DNA of 64,000 nt from Pseudomonadales bacterium (GTDB lineage Bacteria; Pseudomonadota; Gammaproteobacteria; Pseudomonadales; Azotimanducaceae), in assembly GCA_019090615.1 (NCBI GenBank), contig JAHRVQ010000053.1, positions 1 through 64,000 on the forward strand, read 5' to 3'. The translations under genes and the position numbers were made by a program. Under the pieces are notes generated by a model. That model did no database searches, was not told the DNA's origin, and worked only from the letters and a program-made list of their open reading frames with translations. Of the stretch, positions 14,125-23,790 are shown piece after piece (the stretch's first letter is position 1; every line of letters begins with the position of its first letter).

Positions 14125-14625
14125 TTAATTTTGTTTTTTGCGCTTGAGCAATTTTTTGCGAATGAGTTGTCGTTTGGTTTTAGAGATGAAGTCGACGAAT
14201 AATTTACCATCCAGATGATCCAACTCATGTTGAATACAGATGGCGAGTAATTCTTCCGCCTCTATTTCAAACGGATTACCGTTCTGGTCCAGCGCAGTAA
14301 CCCGTATCGAGGAATATCTGGATACAGGTTCGTAGTAACCTGGTACAGATAAACAACCTTCGTCGGATTCAATGCTGCCTTCCTGTTGGATAATTTGTGG
14401 GTTGATCATAACTAAAGGCTGATTTTTTTCTTCAGAGATATCAATAACGATGAGGCGCTGATGCACGTTAACCTGGCTGGCGGCTAAACCTATGCCGGGA
14501 GCCAGGTACATGGTTTGCAGCATATCGTCAGCTAGCTGGCGAATTTTAGGGGTCACGTTTTTGATGGGTTTGGCGACAGTGCGAAGCCGTGAGTCGGGAA
14601 ATTCTAATATATCTAATAAAGCCAT
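14125..14625 (-). CDS. def: Peptide deformylase
   Basis: 166-aa Fe/Zn enzyme that removes the N-formyl group from nascent proteins. All three motifs are present: [17 protein letters not shown] (metal Cys) and QHELDHLDG (metal His pair plus catalytic Glu). It heads the minus-strand operon def-fmt-rsmB-trkA-trkH and diverges from tsaP across a 221-bp spacer in which I saw no convincing promoter. Confidence 0.97.
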   Translation of the reverse strand: MALLDILEFPDSRLRTVAKPIKNVTPKIRQLADDMLQTMYLAPGIGLAASQVNVHQRLIVIDISEEKNQPLVMINPQIIQQEGSIESDEGCLSVPGYYEPVSRYSSIRVTALDQNGNPFEIEAEELLAICIQHELDHLDGKLFVDFISKTKRQLIRKKLLKRKKQN

Positions 14626-14846
14626 ACAGCTTAGCCTAATACCTCTAGTAATGAAGCAACTTATGCTGCTAAGATTATGATCACATTGGATTTATTATGA
14701 TTTCTAATCAGCTATCGCCATTCTTGGCGTATATCTTTGCTAATTGTAGTTGAGTTAAAAACCAGTTTGGCAAAATCTGTTTTAGATCAGGAGAATCATA
14801 TCGAGTTATCTAATATTGTACGCTTAATATGGATGGGATTCGCGCC

Positions 14847-15938
14847 ATGAAGAAATTTCTTCTGCCTTGTGTGTTAAGCATGGTCCTTATGGTTGGTCAT
14901 TTTTATTCCAGTGCGCTGTTAGCCGCGCCTGCGATTAAAGCTGATCATCCGACGCAGTATATCGTTAAAGATGGCGATACCTTATGGGATATAGCTTCGA
15001 TATTTTTAGCCGACGCATGGTTATGGCCTGAAATTTGGGACGTTAATCCAGAGATTAAAAACCCGCATCTTATTTTCCCCGGCGATGTAATTTTTCTCCA
15101 ATATGTTGATGGTCAGCCTCAGTTAAAGGTGACCCGTGGGCAACAATCGAGGACAGTTAAACTGACCCCTGTGCAACCGAAGGCTGCTGGGGATCGGAAT
15201 ATCAGATTGTCGCCAACAGTAAGACGGTCACCATTAAATAGTTCGATACCCGCGATTCCGCTGGATGCTATTTCAAGTTTACTCACAACTGGCCGAATCG
15301 TTGAGCAGTATACTTTACGAGATGCGCCTCATGTTCTGGCGGGAACGGCAGATCGATTGATATTTGGTCCAGGGGATGGCATTTACGCCAGGGGTAATTG
15401 GCCGGCGGATAAACCGGCTGTTTTTGGCGTGTTTCGTCGAGGGGAAATTTATCTTGATCCCGAAACCAGAGAAGTGCTGGGTTTTGAAGCGCGTGAAGTG
15501 GGCACTGCAACTGTTGAAAAGCGGGAAGACGATATCTATACGTTAATGCTTTCTACGGTTAAAGAAGATGTACGAATCGGTGATAGTCTGTTACCCACAG
15601 AACAACGACGTGTGGAATCTGTATTTTTCCCGTCTTCGCCAAAGCAAAAAACCGAAGGCGTTATCATGACGGTTTTGGGTGGCGTTACCCAGGTCGGGCG
15701 AAATGATGTGGTGGCGATCAATCGAGGTAATGTTAACGGCGTAAAAGTTGGCAACGTCTTCGCAATTCATAAAAAGGGCCAGGTAGTGCGAGACCGGGTT
15801 GCTGGTGAAAGAGTCCAACTGCCTTCTGAGCGAGCTGGGTTACTGATGGTGTTTCGCAGTTTCGAAAAAATGGCCTATGGTCTGGTGCTTGAGACCGAAG
15901 AGCCATTACGTATAGGCGATATCGTACAAAACCCCTAG
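14847..15938 (+). CDS. tsaP: LysM-domain protein, TsaP-like (type IV pilus secretin-associated)
   Basis: About 363 aa from ATG 14847 (MKKFLLPCV), where a signal peptide ending near LLAAPA follows directly. An in-frame ATG also exists at 14829. A LysM peptidoglycan-binding domain lies at about residues 40-95 (YIVKDGDTLWDIASIFL and NPHLIFPGDVIFL). The rest resembles a FlgT-like C-terminal region. In P. aeruginosa the gene at this position, between def and dprA, is TsaP, which anchors the PilQ secretin to peptidoglycan. No pilus genes are in this window, so the role is inferred from position and architecture. Confidence 0.75.
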   Translation: MKKFLLPCVLSMVLMVGHFYSSALLAAPAIKADHPTQYIVKDGDTLWDIASIFLADAWLWPEIWDVNPEIKNPHLIFPGDVIFLQYVDGQPQLKVTRGQQSRTVKLTPVQPKAAGDRNIRLSPTVRRSPLNSSIPAIPLDAISSLLTTGRIVEQYTLRDAPHVLAGTADRLIFGPGDGIYARGNWPADKPAVFGVFRRGEIYLDPETREVLGFEAREVGTATVEKREDDIYTLMLSTVKEDVRIGDSLLPTEQRRVESVFFPSSPKQKTEGVIMTVLGGVTQVGRNDVVAINRGNVNGVKVGNVFAIHKKGQVVRDRVAGERVQLPSERAGLLMVFRSFEKMAYGLVLETEEPLRIGDIVQNP

Positions 15939-15961
15939 CCAATGTCTTTAGAAACATTGGC
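15938..15961 (+). other. Hairpin at the tsaP stop codon
   Basis: A perfect 8-bp inverted repeat GCCAATGT / ACATTGGC with an 8-base loop begins at the last base of the tsaP stop. No U-tract follows, so it may be an mRNA 3' stabiliser or weak attenuator rather than an intrinsic terminator. Confidence 0.45.
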
Positions 15962-16083
15962 GAGTGAAAGGATAGGCTTGTTACAGGTCTGCTGAGGCGA
16001 TCAACTTCTAAGTTGTTGTAGCTCTTCTGAGGAATTCTAATTCACTTTTATCAACGTCGGGCAGGCGCGTTGACGGTTTTAGT

Positions 16084-17190
16084 ATGTATTTGCCAAAATC
16101 CGAGATTGAAGCCATCCTGCTGCTCAATCGTATATCCTCTGCCTATGCCAGAACAGGTATACGTTTGATCGAGAAATTCCCTAGTGTCCAGACTTTTTTT
16201 GAGCGTTATGAAGCTGGTTGTATTCAGTTACCCAAGGGTATTCTAAAAACCCTGGCTAGTCCCATTGAAGATTCCTTACATCGGCTTGTGGAGCGTGATC
16301 AGCAATGGCTGGAAGGTAGTGGTAATGGCCTGATTAGCATTTTTGACGCAGATTATCCGGTATTGCTGAAGCAAATTTACGACCCGCCACTATGTTTATA
16401 TCTGCGCGGTAAGCGATCATTATTGAACCAGCAGCAGATGGCTATTGTGGGCAGTAGGAGACCTACGCAGTCTGGCCGACGGATTGCTGAATCGTTCGCC
16501 CAGTCCTTATCCGCAATGGGACTGGTTATTACCAGTGGTATGGCGGCAGGCATAGATGCTGCATCTCATGTTGGTGCGCTGGGTCAATCTGGAGAAACTA
16601 TTGCAGTATTCGGTACCGGGTGTGACGTTATTTATCCAAGTTCCCATGGTGGTTTAGCCCGGAAAATACTCGCCCAGGGATTGTTGGTTTCAGAGTTCCC
16701 CCCAGGTGCAAGAGGCCAAGCTAGTCATTTTCCGCAGCGCAACAGAATAGTCACAGGTTTATCCTTTGGCACGCTGGTTGTTGAGGCGGCCCTTAAAAGC
16801 GGGTCTTTAATATCGGCAAGGCTTGCTATGGAGCATGGCAGAGAAGTATTTGCAGTGCCGGGCACAATACTTGATCCGCTATCTGCTGGCTGTCTGCAAC
16901 TGATTAAAGATGGTGCAGTACTAACGCGGAATATTGACGATATAGTGAATGAACTTCCTAATCGCGAATGTCAAAAGGCTGCCATAGATCCTCCACTACT
17001 ATCGAGCCTCGAGCAGCAGATTCTGGCGCAAATGGGTACCACGCCTGTCAATGTCGATCACTTATATGAGTCAACGGGAATTGAAATATCAGAACTGGTT
17101 TCACATTTGGTGAAATTGGAGATCGAAGGGCATGTAATTGAAGAATATGGCAACTATATATTGTCAAATATATTGCCCGGTAACGGATAA
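16084..17190 (+). CDS. dprA: DNA-processing protein DprA (Smf)
   Basis: 368-aa DNA-binding protein that protects incoming single-stranded DNA and loads RecA during natural transformation. A SAM-like N-terminal region precedes the extended Rossmann fold (AIVGSRRPTQSGRRIAESF, ITSGMAAGIDAASH, FPQRNRIVTGLS). A DprA-type winged helix is at the C-terminus (about residues 300-360, VDHLYESTGIEISELVSHL). Context tsaP-dprA-tsaC-aroE is the common gammaproteobacterial arrangement, here with purE inserted. Confidence 0.95.
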   Translation: MYLPKSEIEAILLLNRISSAYARTGIRLIEKFPSVQTFFERYEAGCIQLPKGILKTLASPIEDSLHRLVERDQQWLEGSGNGLISIFDADYPVLLKQIYDPPLCLYLRGKRSLLNQQQMAIVGSRRPTQSGRRIAESFAQSLSAMGLVITSGMAAGIDAASHVGALGQSGETIAVFGTGCDVIYPSSHGGLARKILAQGLLVSEFPPGARGQASHFPQRNRIVTGLSFGTLVVEAALKSGSLISARLAMEHGREVFAVPGTILDPLSAGCLQLIKDGAVLTRNIDDIVNELPNRECQKAAIDPPLLSSLEQQILAQMGTTPVNVDHLYESTGIEISELVSHLVKLEIEGHVIEEYGNYILSNILPGNG

Positions 17191-17259
17191 CCTGTGAATT
17201 GGCTTGAAACTGGATTAAGACTGCGGTAAGTTGCGTTCCTTTTTGCTTGGAGTGGCGGA

Positions 17260-17754
17260 ATGTCAACCCCTTTTGTTGCGATCCTAATGGGGTCCGATTC
17301 AGATTTGCCGATCATGCAAGCAACTTGCGATGTCTTAAAGAAGCTGGATATTGCTTATGAAGTACGAATTACCAGTGCGCATCGGACACCGGAAGATGCT
17401 AAAAAGTATGTCGTTGACGCTGATAAACGTGGCTGTCTTGTTTTTGTTGCGGGCGCCGGTATGGCAGCGCACCTGGCTGGGGCGGTTGCCGCTAACACGG
17501 TAAAGCCGGTTATTGGTGTGCCCATCGACGCTGGTTCAATGGGTGGAATTGATGCGCTGTTATCTACCGCTCAGATGCCTGGCGGTATACCTGTTGCGAC
17601 TGTGGCGATTGGCAAGGCTGGAGCAAAAAATGCGGGTTACCTTGCTGCTCAAATCATTGGCGTTACAGATCCAGATATAAGGAATAATCTAATCCAGGAA
17701 AGGGCGGAGAATGCCCAGGCTATTAGAGATAAGAATGACAATATTAATATCTGA
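17260..17754 (+). CDS. purE: 5-(carboxyamino)imidazole ribonucleotide mutase, class I PurE
   Basis: 164-aa enzyme of purine synthesis that converts N5-CAIR to CAIR. The N-terminal MGSDSDLPIM motif and ITSAHRTPE stretch are the class I signatures, and the length matches E. coli PurE (169 aa). GGAG lies seven bases before the ATG. purK is not adjacent. Three bases separate its stop from the next gene (tsaC), so the two are likely co-translated. Confidence 0.96.
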   Translation: MSTPFVAILMGSDSDLPIMQATCDVLKKLDIAYEVRITSAHRTPEDAKKYVVDADKRGCLVFVAGAGMAAHLAGAVAANTVKPVIGVPIDAGSMGGIDALLSTAQMPGGIPVATVAIGKAGAKNAGYLAAQIIGVTDPDIRNNLIQERAENAQAIRDKNDNINI

Positions 17755-17757
17755 CTG

Positions 17758-18354
17758 ATGCAAGAATTAAAGGCTGCTGAGTCTCGAAATCAGCCTGGCT
17801 TATGGCGAATTCAGTATGCCGCGAGTCGGTTATTAGCCGGCGGGGTTATTGCCTACCCAACTGAAGGGGTATGGGGGCTTGGTTGTTTACCGGCCTTTAA
17901 AGCATCAGTAGATCGAATTCTGGCGTTAAAAAAACGTTCCTGGAAGCAGGGTCTAATACTGGTAGCCGGTAATATCGATCAGTTGACGCCTTATGTAGAG
18001 CCATTAACCGATAGTGATAGATCAGTGCTCGATCGATATTGGCCGGGTCCGACTACCTTTCTTTTACCGAGGTCAAAACGCGTTAGAAACTGGGTGGCAG
18101 GAGAAAGTGATAAAATAGCCTTTCGAATTCCTGATCTGGATTTCATCAAATTATTATGTCTTCAAGTGGCCAGTCCGATTGTTTCAACTTCGGTTAATCC
18201 TTCCGGCAAGCCCCCTGCAACCAAAATATTAAGGATACGACAGTATTTCCCCACTGGCATTGATTATATTTTCCCAGGCCAGATAAGTGATAGCGGCGCA
18301 AGTGAAATAAGAGATTTTAAAAGTGGTGAAATTATAAGGCACGCAGCAAAATGA
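17758..18354 (+). CDS. tsaC: Threonylcarbamoyl-AMP synthase TsaC (YrdC)
   Basis: 198-aa YrdC-domain enzyme making L-threonylcarbamoyl-AMP for the t6A37 modification of ANN-decoding tRNAs. The substrate-binding stretch GGVIAYPTEGVWGLGC is near the N-terminus. The ATP site includes KKRSWKQGLILVAG and SPIVSTSVNPSGKPP. It lacks the C-terminal Sua5 domain, so it is the short TsaC form. Its stop overlaps the aroE start by four bases. Confidence 0.94.
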   Translation: MQELKAAESRNQPGLWRIQYAASRLLAGGVIAYPTEGVWGLGCLPAFKASVDRILALKKRSWKQGLILVAGNIDQLTPYVEPLTDSDRSVLDRYWPGPTTFLLPRSKRVRNWVAGESDKIAFRIPDLDFIKLLCLQVASPIVSTSVNPSGKPPATKILRIRQYFPTGIDYIFPGQISDSGASEIRDFKSGEIIRHAAK

Positions 18355-19181
18355 ATTTACTAGGCGTTTTAGGCAATCCTGTTTCTCATAGCCGTTCACC
18401 GGAGATTCATCATTATTTTGCCCGTGTTGCGAATCTGGACATCAATTATGAAAAAGTACTGGTCGCTGATGGGAAATTTAAAGCAACAGTTGAACATTTT
18501 TTAAGTCGCGGTGCGGCAGGTTTTAATATTACTGTGCCACATAAATTTGATGCCTTTCAATTGGCTGGCGAATTGAGTGAGGCGGCGGCGTTATCGCAGG
18601 CTGTGAATACTATCCAAATCCTGCCCGATGGTTTAATAAAAGGCCATAATACTGATGGCCCCGGCCTGATTGCTGACCTGAAAAATAATTTGCAATGGGA
18701 TATCTGTCAGCAGCGGGTGTTGATCCTGGGTGCGGGTGGCGCGGTACAGGGCATATTGCCTAGTCTTCTGTTGGAACGACCGGCGAGCGTAGATATTTAT
18801 AATCGAACTATGGCAAAAGCTCAGCAAATGGTTGGCCGATTCAACGATGATTGTCTGACTGCGAGCGCGCTCGAAGATCTGGATCAGCATTACGACCTTG
18901 TGATCAGCGGTACGTCAGCTGGATTAGCAAGTGATAATTTTAGTCTGGATATACCGACCTCTGTAGTCGGAGTAAATAGTTGTTGCTATGACATGATTTA
19001 TGCAGCTCAACAAACACCCTTCTTACAATGGTGCGAGCAAAATTCGGCTGCGCAGCTGAGCGATGGACTAGGCATGTTAGTAGAGCAAGCTGCGTTGGCT
19101 TTTGAAATCTGGTTTGGCGTTGATACAGCAACTGAACTGGTCATTACAAAAATGCGGGCTGGTAAATCTTTGCGTCAATAG
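18351..19181 (+). CDS. aroE: Shikimate dehydrogenase (NADP+)
   Basis: 276-aa enzyme that reduces 3-dehydroshikimate to shikimate in the aromatic amino acid pathway. The shikimate-binding SHSRSPEIHHYF and catalytic NITVPHK are present, as is HNTDGPG (catalytic Asp). The NADP-binding GAGGAVQGIL loop follows. Length matches AroE (272 aa in E. coli). It is the last gene of the tsaP-to-aroE run; no clear terminator follows. Confidence 0.96.
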   Translation: MNLLGVLGNPVSHSRSPEIHHYFARVANLDINYEKVLVADGKFKATVEHFLSRGAAGFNITVPHKFDAFQLAGELSEAAALSQAVNTIQILPDGLIKGHNTDGPGLIADLKNNLQWDICQQRVLILGAGGAVQGILPSLLLERPASVDIYNRTMAKAQQMVGRFNDDCLTASALEDLDQHYDLVISGTSAGLASDNFSLDIPTSVVGVNSCCYDMIYAAQQTPFLQWCEQNSAAQLSDGLGMLVEQAALAFEIWFGVDTATELVITKMRAGKSLRQ

Positions 19182-19225
19182 GCCGCTAAATTCTGATTGG
19201 CTGCCAGTATTATATTGATTAGCAT

Positions 19226-19249
19226 TTTCATGCTTTCATGCTTTCATGC
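19226..19249. repeat. 8-bp tandem repeat x3 downstream of aroE
   Basis: TTTCATGC is repeated three times without error (19226-19233, 19234-19241, 19242-19249), in the convergent spacer between aroE and the 218-aa gene. Confidence 0.85.
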
Positions 19250-19323
19250 GGGTTTATTCAATTTTTGAGTCCTGCTCGAACTGACTGGTATTAATCTGTT
19301 TAGGTCAGGCTGTGACGAGCAGG

Positions 19324-19980
19324 CTATATCATGCTGAGATGATGCCTGGCAGCAAGACAATATATTTTTTCTCCGGACATGGCTTCACCAGCTAGTCTGA
19401 AGGCCTGTAATTGTGTTTTATCTAATTGTGCTTCGATGACCGCCTTGGTGATTTTAGATTGTTGGAACAATGACGTAACAACTCGGTCGAGCCTATTGGC
19501 AAAATCATCACCTATGGTCTCATGGGCAATAAGATTAGCATGTAAGGTATCGCATTCGGAAAGTGGGATACCCACAAAATTTTGGATCCTGTCATCGAGC
19601 TCTTCGATCATTCTGAGAAATATATAGGCACCGTGTAACAAGGTCATAAATGCTTTGAATGAATCAAACTCCTCGTCTTGATGGAGTTCATGACAAGCTG
19701 AGGCGAGATAGTTACTGGCAAGCTGTACATAGGGACTCAACAATGCGGTCATATTGAGCCGTTCGGCGAGCAAATTGAGGTTGTTTATTAATTCAGGTGC
19801 GAAAGAAATATAATGACGCAGGAAAGTGACGATCGTATCGTGGGATTCAACGGGCGATATATCTGCAGCATATAAACTTGCTACTCGCGTAATACGTTCA
19901 GCGAGTAGCAGTTTAACTTTTGACGGATCGAACTGGCTGAGAATCGAATCTATTTCCAATGCTAGGTGCTTGGCTTCCAT
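19324..19980 (-). CDS. Hypothetical all-helical protein divergent from the cox cluster
   Basis: A 218-aa protein I do not recognise. The sequence is rich in Leu, Ala, Glu and Gln and low in Pro and Gly, suggesting an all-alpha cytoplasmic protein. There is no signal peptide, membrane segment or obvious catalytic motif. Two cysteines (in ASACHELHQ and LSECDTLHA) and several histidines are scattered. It points away from coxB across a 420-bp region holding an FNR/Anr-like palindrome, so it may share redox regulation with the oxidase. Codon use looks like its neighbours. The ORF is clearly coding-like, but its function is unknown. Confidence 0.7.
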   Translation of the reverse strand: MEAKHLALEIDSILSQFDPSKVKLLLAERITRVASLYAADISPVESHDTIVTFLRHYISFAPELINNLNLLAERLNMTALLSPYVQLASNYLASACHELHQDEEFDSFKAFMTLLHGAYIFLRMIEELDDRIQNFVGIPLSECDTLHANLIAHETIGDDFANRLDRVVTSLFQQSKITKAVIEAQLDKTQLQAFRLAGEAMSGEKIYCLAARHHLSMI

Positions 19981-20042
19981 ATTTTTTGAAATACAATTTT
20001 CCCTGTTTATAACATGAAAAGCATAACTTGTGGTGATATCTC

Positions 20043-20056
20043 TTGATCAGAGTCAA
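20043..20056. promoter_or_regulatory. FNR/Anr-like box between the orphan gene and coxB
   Basis: TTGAT-CAGA-GTCAA matches the FNR/Anr consensus TTGATNNNNATCAA at nine of ten defined bases and sits within a perfect palindrome CTTGA-N6-TCAAG. It lies about 80 bp upstream of the likely cox transcription start and about 63 bp upstream of the divergent gene's ATG. Confidence 0.5.
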
Positions 20057-20115
20057 GCAATTCGCCCCAGGCCATACAAATTAGGTGTTTTGGTTGTTGT
20101 GAAACTACTCGGCAT

Positions 20116-20124
20116 TGCTATAAT
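20116..20124 (+). promoter_or_regulatory. Extended -10 promoter for the cox cluster
   Basis: TGCTATAAT is a perfect extended -10 (TGnTATAAT). A weak TTGTTG lies 19 bp upstream. The predicted start near 20131 gives coxB an untranslated leader of about 270 bases, in which I see no further gene. Confidence 0.55.
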
Positions 20125-20400
20125 TGCACCGCCCAAAAATGGGGCTTGGTTACGATGCACCATAAACATTTTGAGAAGAACAATCGTAAAATGCACTGTG
20201 ATTACCATAGATACTAGACGTCATTTTTTGAAAATCATCCCAAAAGATTGAGTTGGTACTTTTTTAAGGCATCTTTGGCATATCCGACTAAAGTTAACCG
20301 GATAGAGAGCAAATACGATTTTTTTACTGTTTTTAACCGAAATTCATTGGCTGCGGCGAGTGGGTTCTGTTTTTTTTATTTGAATATTGGAGTTTTTGGA

Positions 20401-21540
20401 ATGGATAGAGCGAAGCAGTGTAGGTGGCTAGTTGCTTTGTCGCTGCTCATGACAGCCGGTTTTGTGGGCGCAGACTGGTCAAATATAAACATGAGACAAG
20501 GTGTGACTGAAATCAGTCGCGAAGTTTTCGATCTACATATGGTCATGCTGTATGTATGTATTGTTATTGGCATTGTGGTTTTTGGTGCGATGATTATTTC
20601 TATGTTAATTCATAGGAAATCGATTGGCGCAATTCCCGCAACTTTTCACGATAGCACCATGGTTGAGATAGGCTGGACGGTAGTACCGGTTATTATCCTG
20701 GTTATACTGGCCTTTCCAGCTACCCAGACGTTAAACGCCATGTACGATGCCAGTGATGCTGACATAGATATTGAAGTACGTGGCCTACAGTGGAAATGGC
20801 AGTATACCTACTTGAATGATGACCCAGCCAAAGAGGTCTCTTTCATTAGTACCATGCTAACGCCGGCAGATGAAATTTATAATCGGGCGCCAAAAAGAGA
20901 AAACTACCTACTTGATGTGGACAATGAGCTTGTTATTCCGGTCAACAAAAGGGTTCGTTTTTTAATCACCTCGGCTGATGTAATTCATTCCTGGTGGGTG
21001 CCAGATTTTGCGGTTAAAAAAGATGCAATTCCTGGTTTTGTTCATGAATCATGGGCAGTGGCTGAAAAGGTCGGTACTTATCGAGGTAAATGCGCTGAGT
21101 TATGCGGTAAAGACCATGGTTTTATGCCAGTAGTTGTACGGGTTGTTGAGCAGGAAGAATACGATACCTGGTTGGCGGAAAAGCAAGCTGAAGCTGCTGA
21201 AGTTTTTAATACTATAGGCAAAACCTGGACCGAGGCGGAATTAATGGCTGAAGGTGAAGCAGTTTATAATCAGAGCTGTGCCAGTTGTCATCAGGCTAAT
21301 GGACAGGGGCTGCCACCGGCATTTCCTGCCCTTGCTGGCCAGGGCCTTTCAGTTGGGCCAATTGCGGAACATATAGATATTGTTCTCAATGGTAAGGCTG
21401 GAACGGCTATGCAGGCATTTGGACAACAGCTTAATGCTGCGCAATTAGCTGGAGTTATTACCTATGAACGTAATTCCTGGGGTAACAAAGGTGATTCGGT
21501 TCAACCGAGTGAAATACACAAAATGCTTGGCGGCCAATAG
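20401..21540 (+). CDS. coxB: Cytochrome c oxidase subunit II with fused cytochrome c (caa3 type)
   Basis: Start at ATG 20401 (MDRAKQCRWL, 379 aa) is chosen because GGAG lies eight bases upstream and a signal peptide follows; the longer ORF starts upstream in non-coding leader. Two membrane helices span about residues 47-70 and 88-108. CuA ligands are H196, C231, C235, H239 and M242. A C-terminal class I cytochrome c domain carries CASCH (293-297) with likely distal Met337. This fused heme makes it a caa3-type oxidase that accepts electrons from soluble or membrane cytochromes. The gene opens the coxB-coxA-ctaG-coxC operon. Confidence 0.96.
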   Translation: MDRAKQCRWLVALSLLMTAGFVGADWSNINMRQGVTEISREVFDLHMVMLYVCIVIGIVVFGAMIISMLIHRKSIGAIPATFHDSTMVEIGWTVVPVIILVILAFPATQTLNAMYDASDADIDIEVRGLQWKWQYTYLNDDPAKEVSFISTMLTPADEIYNRAPKRENYLLDVDNELVIPVNKRVRFLITSADVIHSWWVPDFAVKKDAIPGFVHESWAVAEKVGTYRGKCAELCGKDHGFMPVVVRVVEQEEYDTWLAEKQAEAAEVFNTIGKTWTEAELMAEGEAVYNQSCASCHQANGQGLPPAFPALAGQGLSVGPIAEHIDIVLNGKAGTAMQAFGQQLNAAQLAGVITYERNSWGNKGDSVQPSEIHKMLGGQ

Positions 21541-21549
21541 GAGACTAGG

Positions 21550-23151
21550 ATGAGCGCAGTTATAGAAGAACATCATCATGATGATCACCATCATGGTCCT
21601 GCCAAGGGCCTTATGCGATGGGTATTTACTACCAACCACAAGGATATTGGGACGCTCTACCTCTGGTTTAGCTTCATCATGTTTCTGCTGGGTGGTTCAT
21701 TCGCGTTAGTAATTCGAGCGGAATTGTTCCAGCCAGGATTGCAAATAGTTGAACCTGAGTTTTTTAATCAATTAACCACTATGCACGGCCTGGTGATGGT
21801 ATTTGGTGCGGTCATGCCGGCTTTTGTTGGGCTGGCGAACTGGTTAGTGCCAATGATGATCGGCGCGCCTGATATGGCGTTACCCAGAATGAATAACTAT
21901 AGTTTCTGGATTTTGCCATTTGCTTTTACGATGTTAGCTAGCACCTTTTTTATGGAAGGCGGCGCACCTAATTTTGGTTGGACTTTTTATGCGCCCTTAT
22001 CTACAGACCAGGGTCCGCCAAGTACAACTTTGTTTATTTTTGCGGTTCACTTAATGGGTATATCCTCGATCATGGGTTCTATCAATGTTGTGGTGACCAT
22101 TTTGAATCTCAGGGCACCGGGCATGACTCTTATGCAAATGCCTCTATTTGTCTGGACCTGGTTGATCACTGCGTATTTGTTGATTGCGGTGATGCCGGTA
22201 CTTGCTGGTGTAGTGACTATGATGTTAATGGATATCCATTTTGGCACTGCCTTCTTTAATGCTGGTGGTGGTGGTGATCCAGTACTTTTCCAGCATGTGT
22301 TCTGGTTCTTTGGCCATCCTGAAGTCTATATTATGATTCTGCCGGCGTTTGGTGTGGTATCAGCAATTATTCCTACCTTTGCTCGTAAGCGTTTGTTTGG
22401 TTATCCCTCAATGGTCTATGCCACATCATCCATTGCCTTTTTATCGTTCATCGTATGGGCGCATCATATGTTTACGGTAGGTATTCCGTTAGCGGGTGAG
22501 TTGTATTTTATGTATGCGACGATGCTTATTGCAGTGCCAACTGGCGTTAAAGTATTTAACTGGGTAGCGACTATGTGGGGTGGATCAATGACCTTTGAAA
22601 CACCGATGTTATTTGCTATTGCTTTTGTTGTTCTGTTTACCATCGGTGGATTATCAGGTCTGATGTTGGCTATAGTGCCTGCGGATTTTCAGTATCATGA
22701 TACTTATTTCGTAGTGGCGCATTTCCATTATGTATTGGTGCCTGGGTCGGTGTTCTCGATTATGGCTGCCGTATATTACTGGCTGCCTAAATGGACCGGT
22801 AACATGTATAACGAAACCCTGGGCAAAACCCATTTCTGGTTGTCATTTATCGGTATTAATGTGTTGTTTTTCCCGCAGCATTTTGTCGGCCTTGCCGGTA
22901 TGCCACGACGGATACCTGATTATGCGTTGCAGTTTGCCGATTATAATATGGTCTCGACTGTAGGTGCATTCTTGTTTGGGTTCTCCCAGTTGTTATTCAT
23001 GTTTATAGTGATTCAGACCATTCGCGGCGGCAAAAAAGCCACTGATAGAGTGTGGGAAGGTGCGCATGGACTTGAGTGGACTATACCGTCACCGGCGCCG
23101 TACCATACGTTTTCAACACCGCCTAAGGATCTGACAGAAGCTCACGGTTAA
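21550..23151 (+). CDS. coxA: Cytochrome c oxidase subunit I
   Basis: 533-aa, twelve-helix catalytic subunit with the low-spin heme and the heme-CuB centre. The CuB/Tyr-Glu stretch [13 protein letters not shown], the CuB histidine pair in WAHHMFT, and HFHYVLV (heme ligands) are all intact. The D-channel [14 protein letters not shown] is present, so this is an A-family proton pump. An unusual His-rich N-terminus ([11 protein letters not shown]) precedes the first helix. GGAG precedes the start, 10 bp after coxB. Confidence 0.98.
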   Translation: MSAVIEEHHHDDHHHGPAKGLMRWVFTTNHKDIGTLYLWFSFIMFLLGGSFALVIRAELFQPGLQIVEPEFFNQLTTMHGLVMVFGAVMPAFVGLANWLVPMMIGAPDMALPRMNNYSFWILPFAFTMLASTFFMEGGAPNFGWTFYAPLSTDQGPPSTTLFIFAVHLMGISSIMGSINVVVTILNLRAPGMTLMQMPLFVWTWLITAYLLIAVMPVLAGVVTMMLMDIHFGTAFFNAGGGGDPVLFQHVFWFFGHPEVYIMILPAFGVVSAIIPTFARKRLFGYPSMVYATSSIAFLSFIVWAHHMFTVGIPLAGELYFMYATMLIAVPTGVKVFNWVATMWGGSMTFETPMLFAIAFVVLFTIGGLSGLMLAIVPADFQYHDTYFVVAHFHYVLVPGSVFSIMAAVYYWLPKWTGNMYNETLGKTHFWLSFIGINVLFFPQHFVGLAGMPRRIPDYALQFADYNMVSTVGAFLFGFSQLLFMFIVIQTIRGGKKATDRVWEGAHGLEWTIPSPAPYHTFSTPPKDLTEAHG

Positions 23152-23179
23152 ATGTTAACCTGAGCCAGGATATTGATCT

Positions 23180-23752
23180 ATGCAGATTGAAACTCAAACA
23201 TCTAAACGAACAACGTTAAAACTACTATGCGTTGTTTGTGGGATGTTTGGTTTTGGATTTGCTTTAGTTCCCCTGTATGACGCACTTTGTGACCTTACGG
23301 GTTTAAATGGCAAAACAAAGGGTCAATACGTTGTTGACGAGCAAGTTGACGAGCAAAGCGAAACTGACGTGAGCAGCAGACGGGTTAAGATGCAGTTTCT
23401 GGCGAGCAATAACGCTGATATGCCCTGGGTGTTTAGACCTGTAAGTAGGTCACTTTCGGTTAACCCGGGTAAGCTAAATGCCACAGAGTTTTTTGTTCAT
23501 AATCCAGCCGGTAGAACAATTATCGCTCAGGCAGTGCCGAGTGTAACGCCATTCAGGGCAGCACGATATTTACATAAAACAGAGTGTTTTTGTTTTGACC
23601 AGCAAAAATTGGTTGGTGGTGAATCGATGGATATGCCATTACGTTTTATCATCGATAAAGATTTGCCCGAGGATATAAAGACAATAACCCTGTCATACAC
23701 TTTATTTGATATTACAGAGCAAATTAGCGGCGAGTTGGCAGTTACCAATTAA
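23180..23752 (+). CDS. ctaG: Cytochrome c oxidase copper chaperone CtaG (Cox11)
   Basis: 190-aa membrane-anchored periplasmic protein that delivers copper to the CuB site of subunit I. One N-terminal helix (about residues 13-32) is followed by a beta-sandwich domain. The copper-binding CFCFDQQ motif is present in KTECFCFDQQKLVGGE. A 12-bp in-frame duplication gives VDEQVDEQ just after the helix, in the linker. It lies between coxA and coxC, its usual place. Confidence 0.94.
   Translation: MQIETQTSKRTTLKLLCVVCGMFGFGFALVPLYDALCDLTGLNGKTKGQYVVDEQVDEQSETDVSSRRVKMQFLASNNADMPWVFRPVSRSLSVNPGKLNATEFFVHNPAGRTIIAQAVPSVTPFRAARYLHKTECFCFDQQKLVGGESMDMPLRFIIDKDLPEDIKTITLSYTLFDITEQISGELAVTN
23333..23356 (+). 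repeat. 12-bp in-frame duplication inside ctaG
   Basis: GTTGACGAGCAA occurs twice in tandem (23333-23344, 23345-23356), coding VDEQVDEQ in the linker between the membrane helix and the copper-binding domain. Confidence 0.9.
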
Positions 23753-23790
23753 TTCTGCAAAATTTGATGGATTTTTACGGAGAGAAGAAA

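Noticed and set aside
14115-14228. N-terminal extension of Fmt
   Set aside because: It overlaps def in another frame. TTG 14114 with AAGGA gives the standard 315-aa protein.
20248-20400. N-terminal extension of CoxB
   Set aside because: The extension has no homology to CoxB. The ATG at 20401 has a Shine-Dalgarno sequence and a proper signal peptide.
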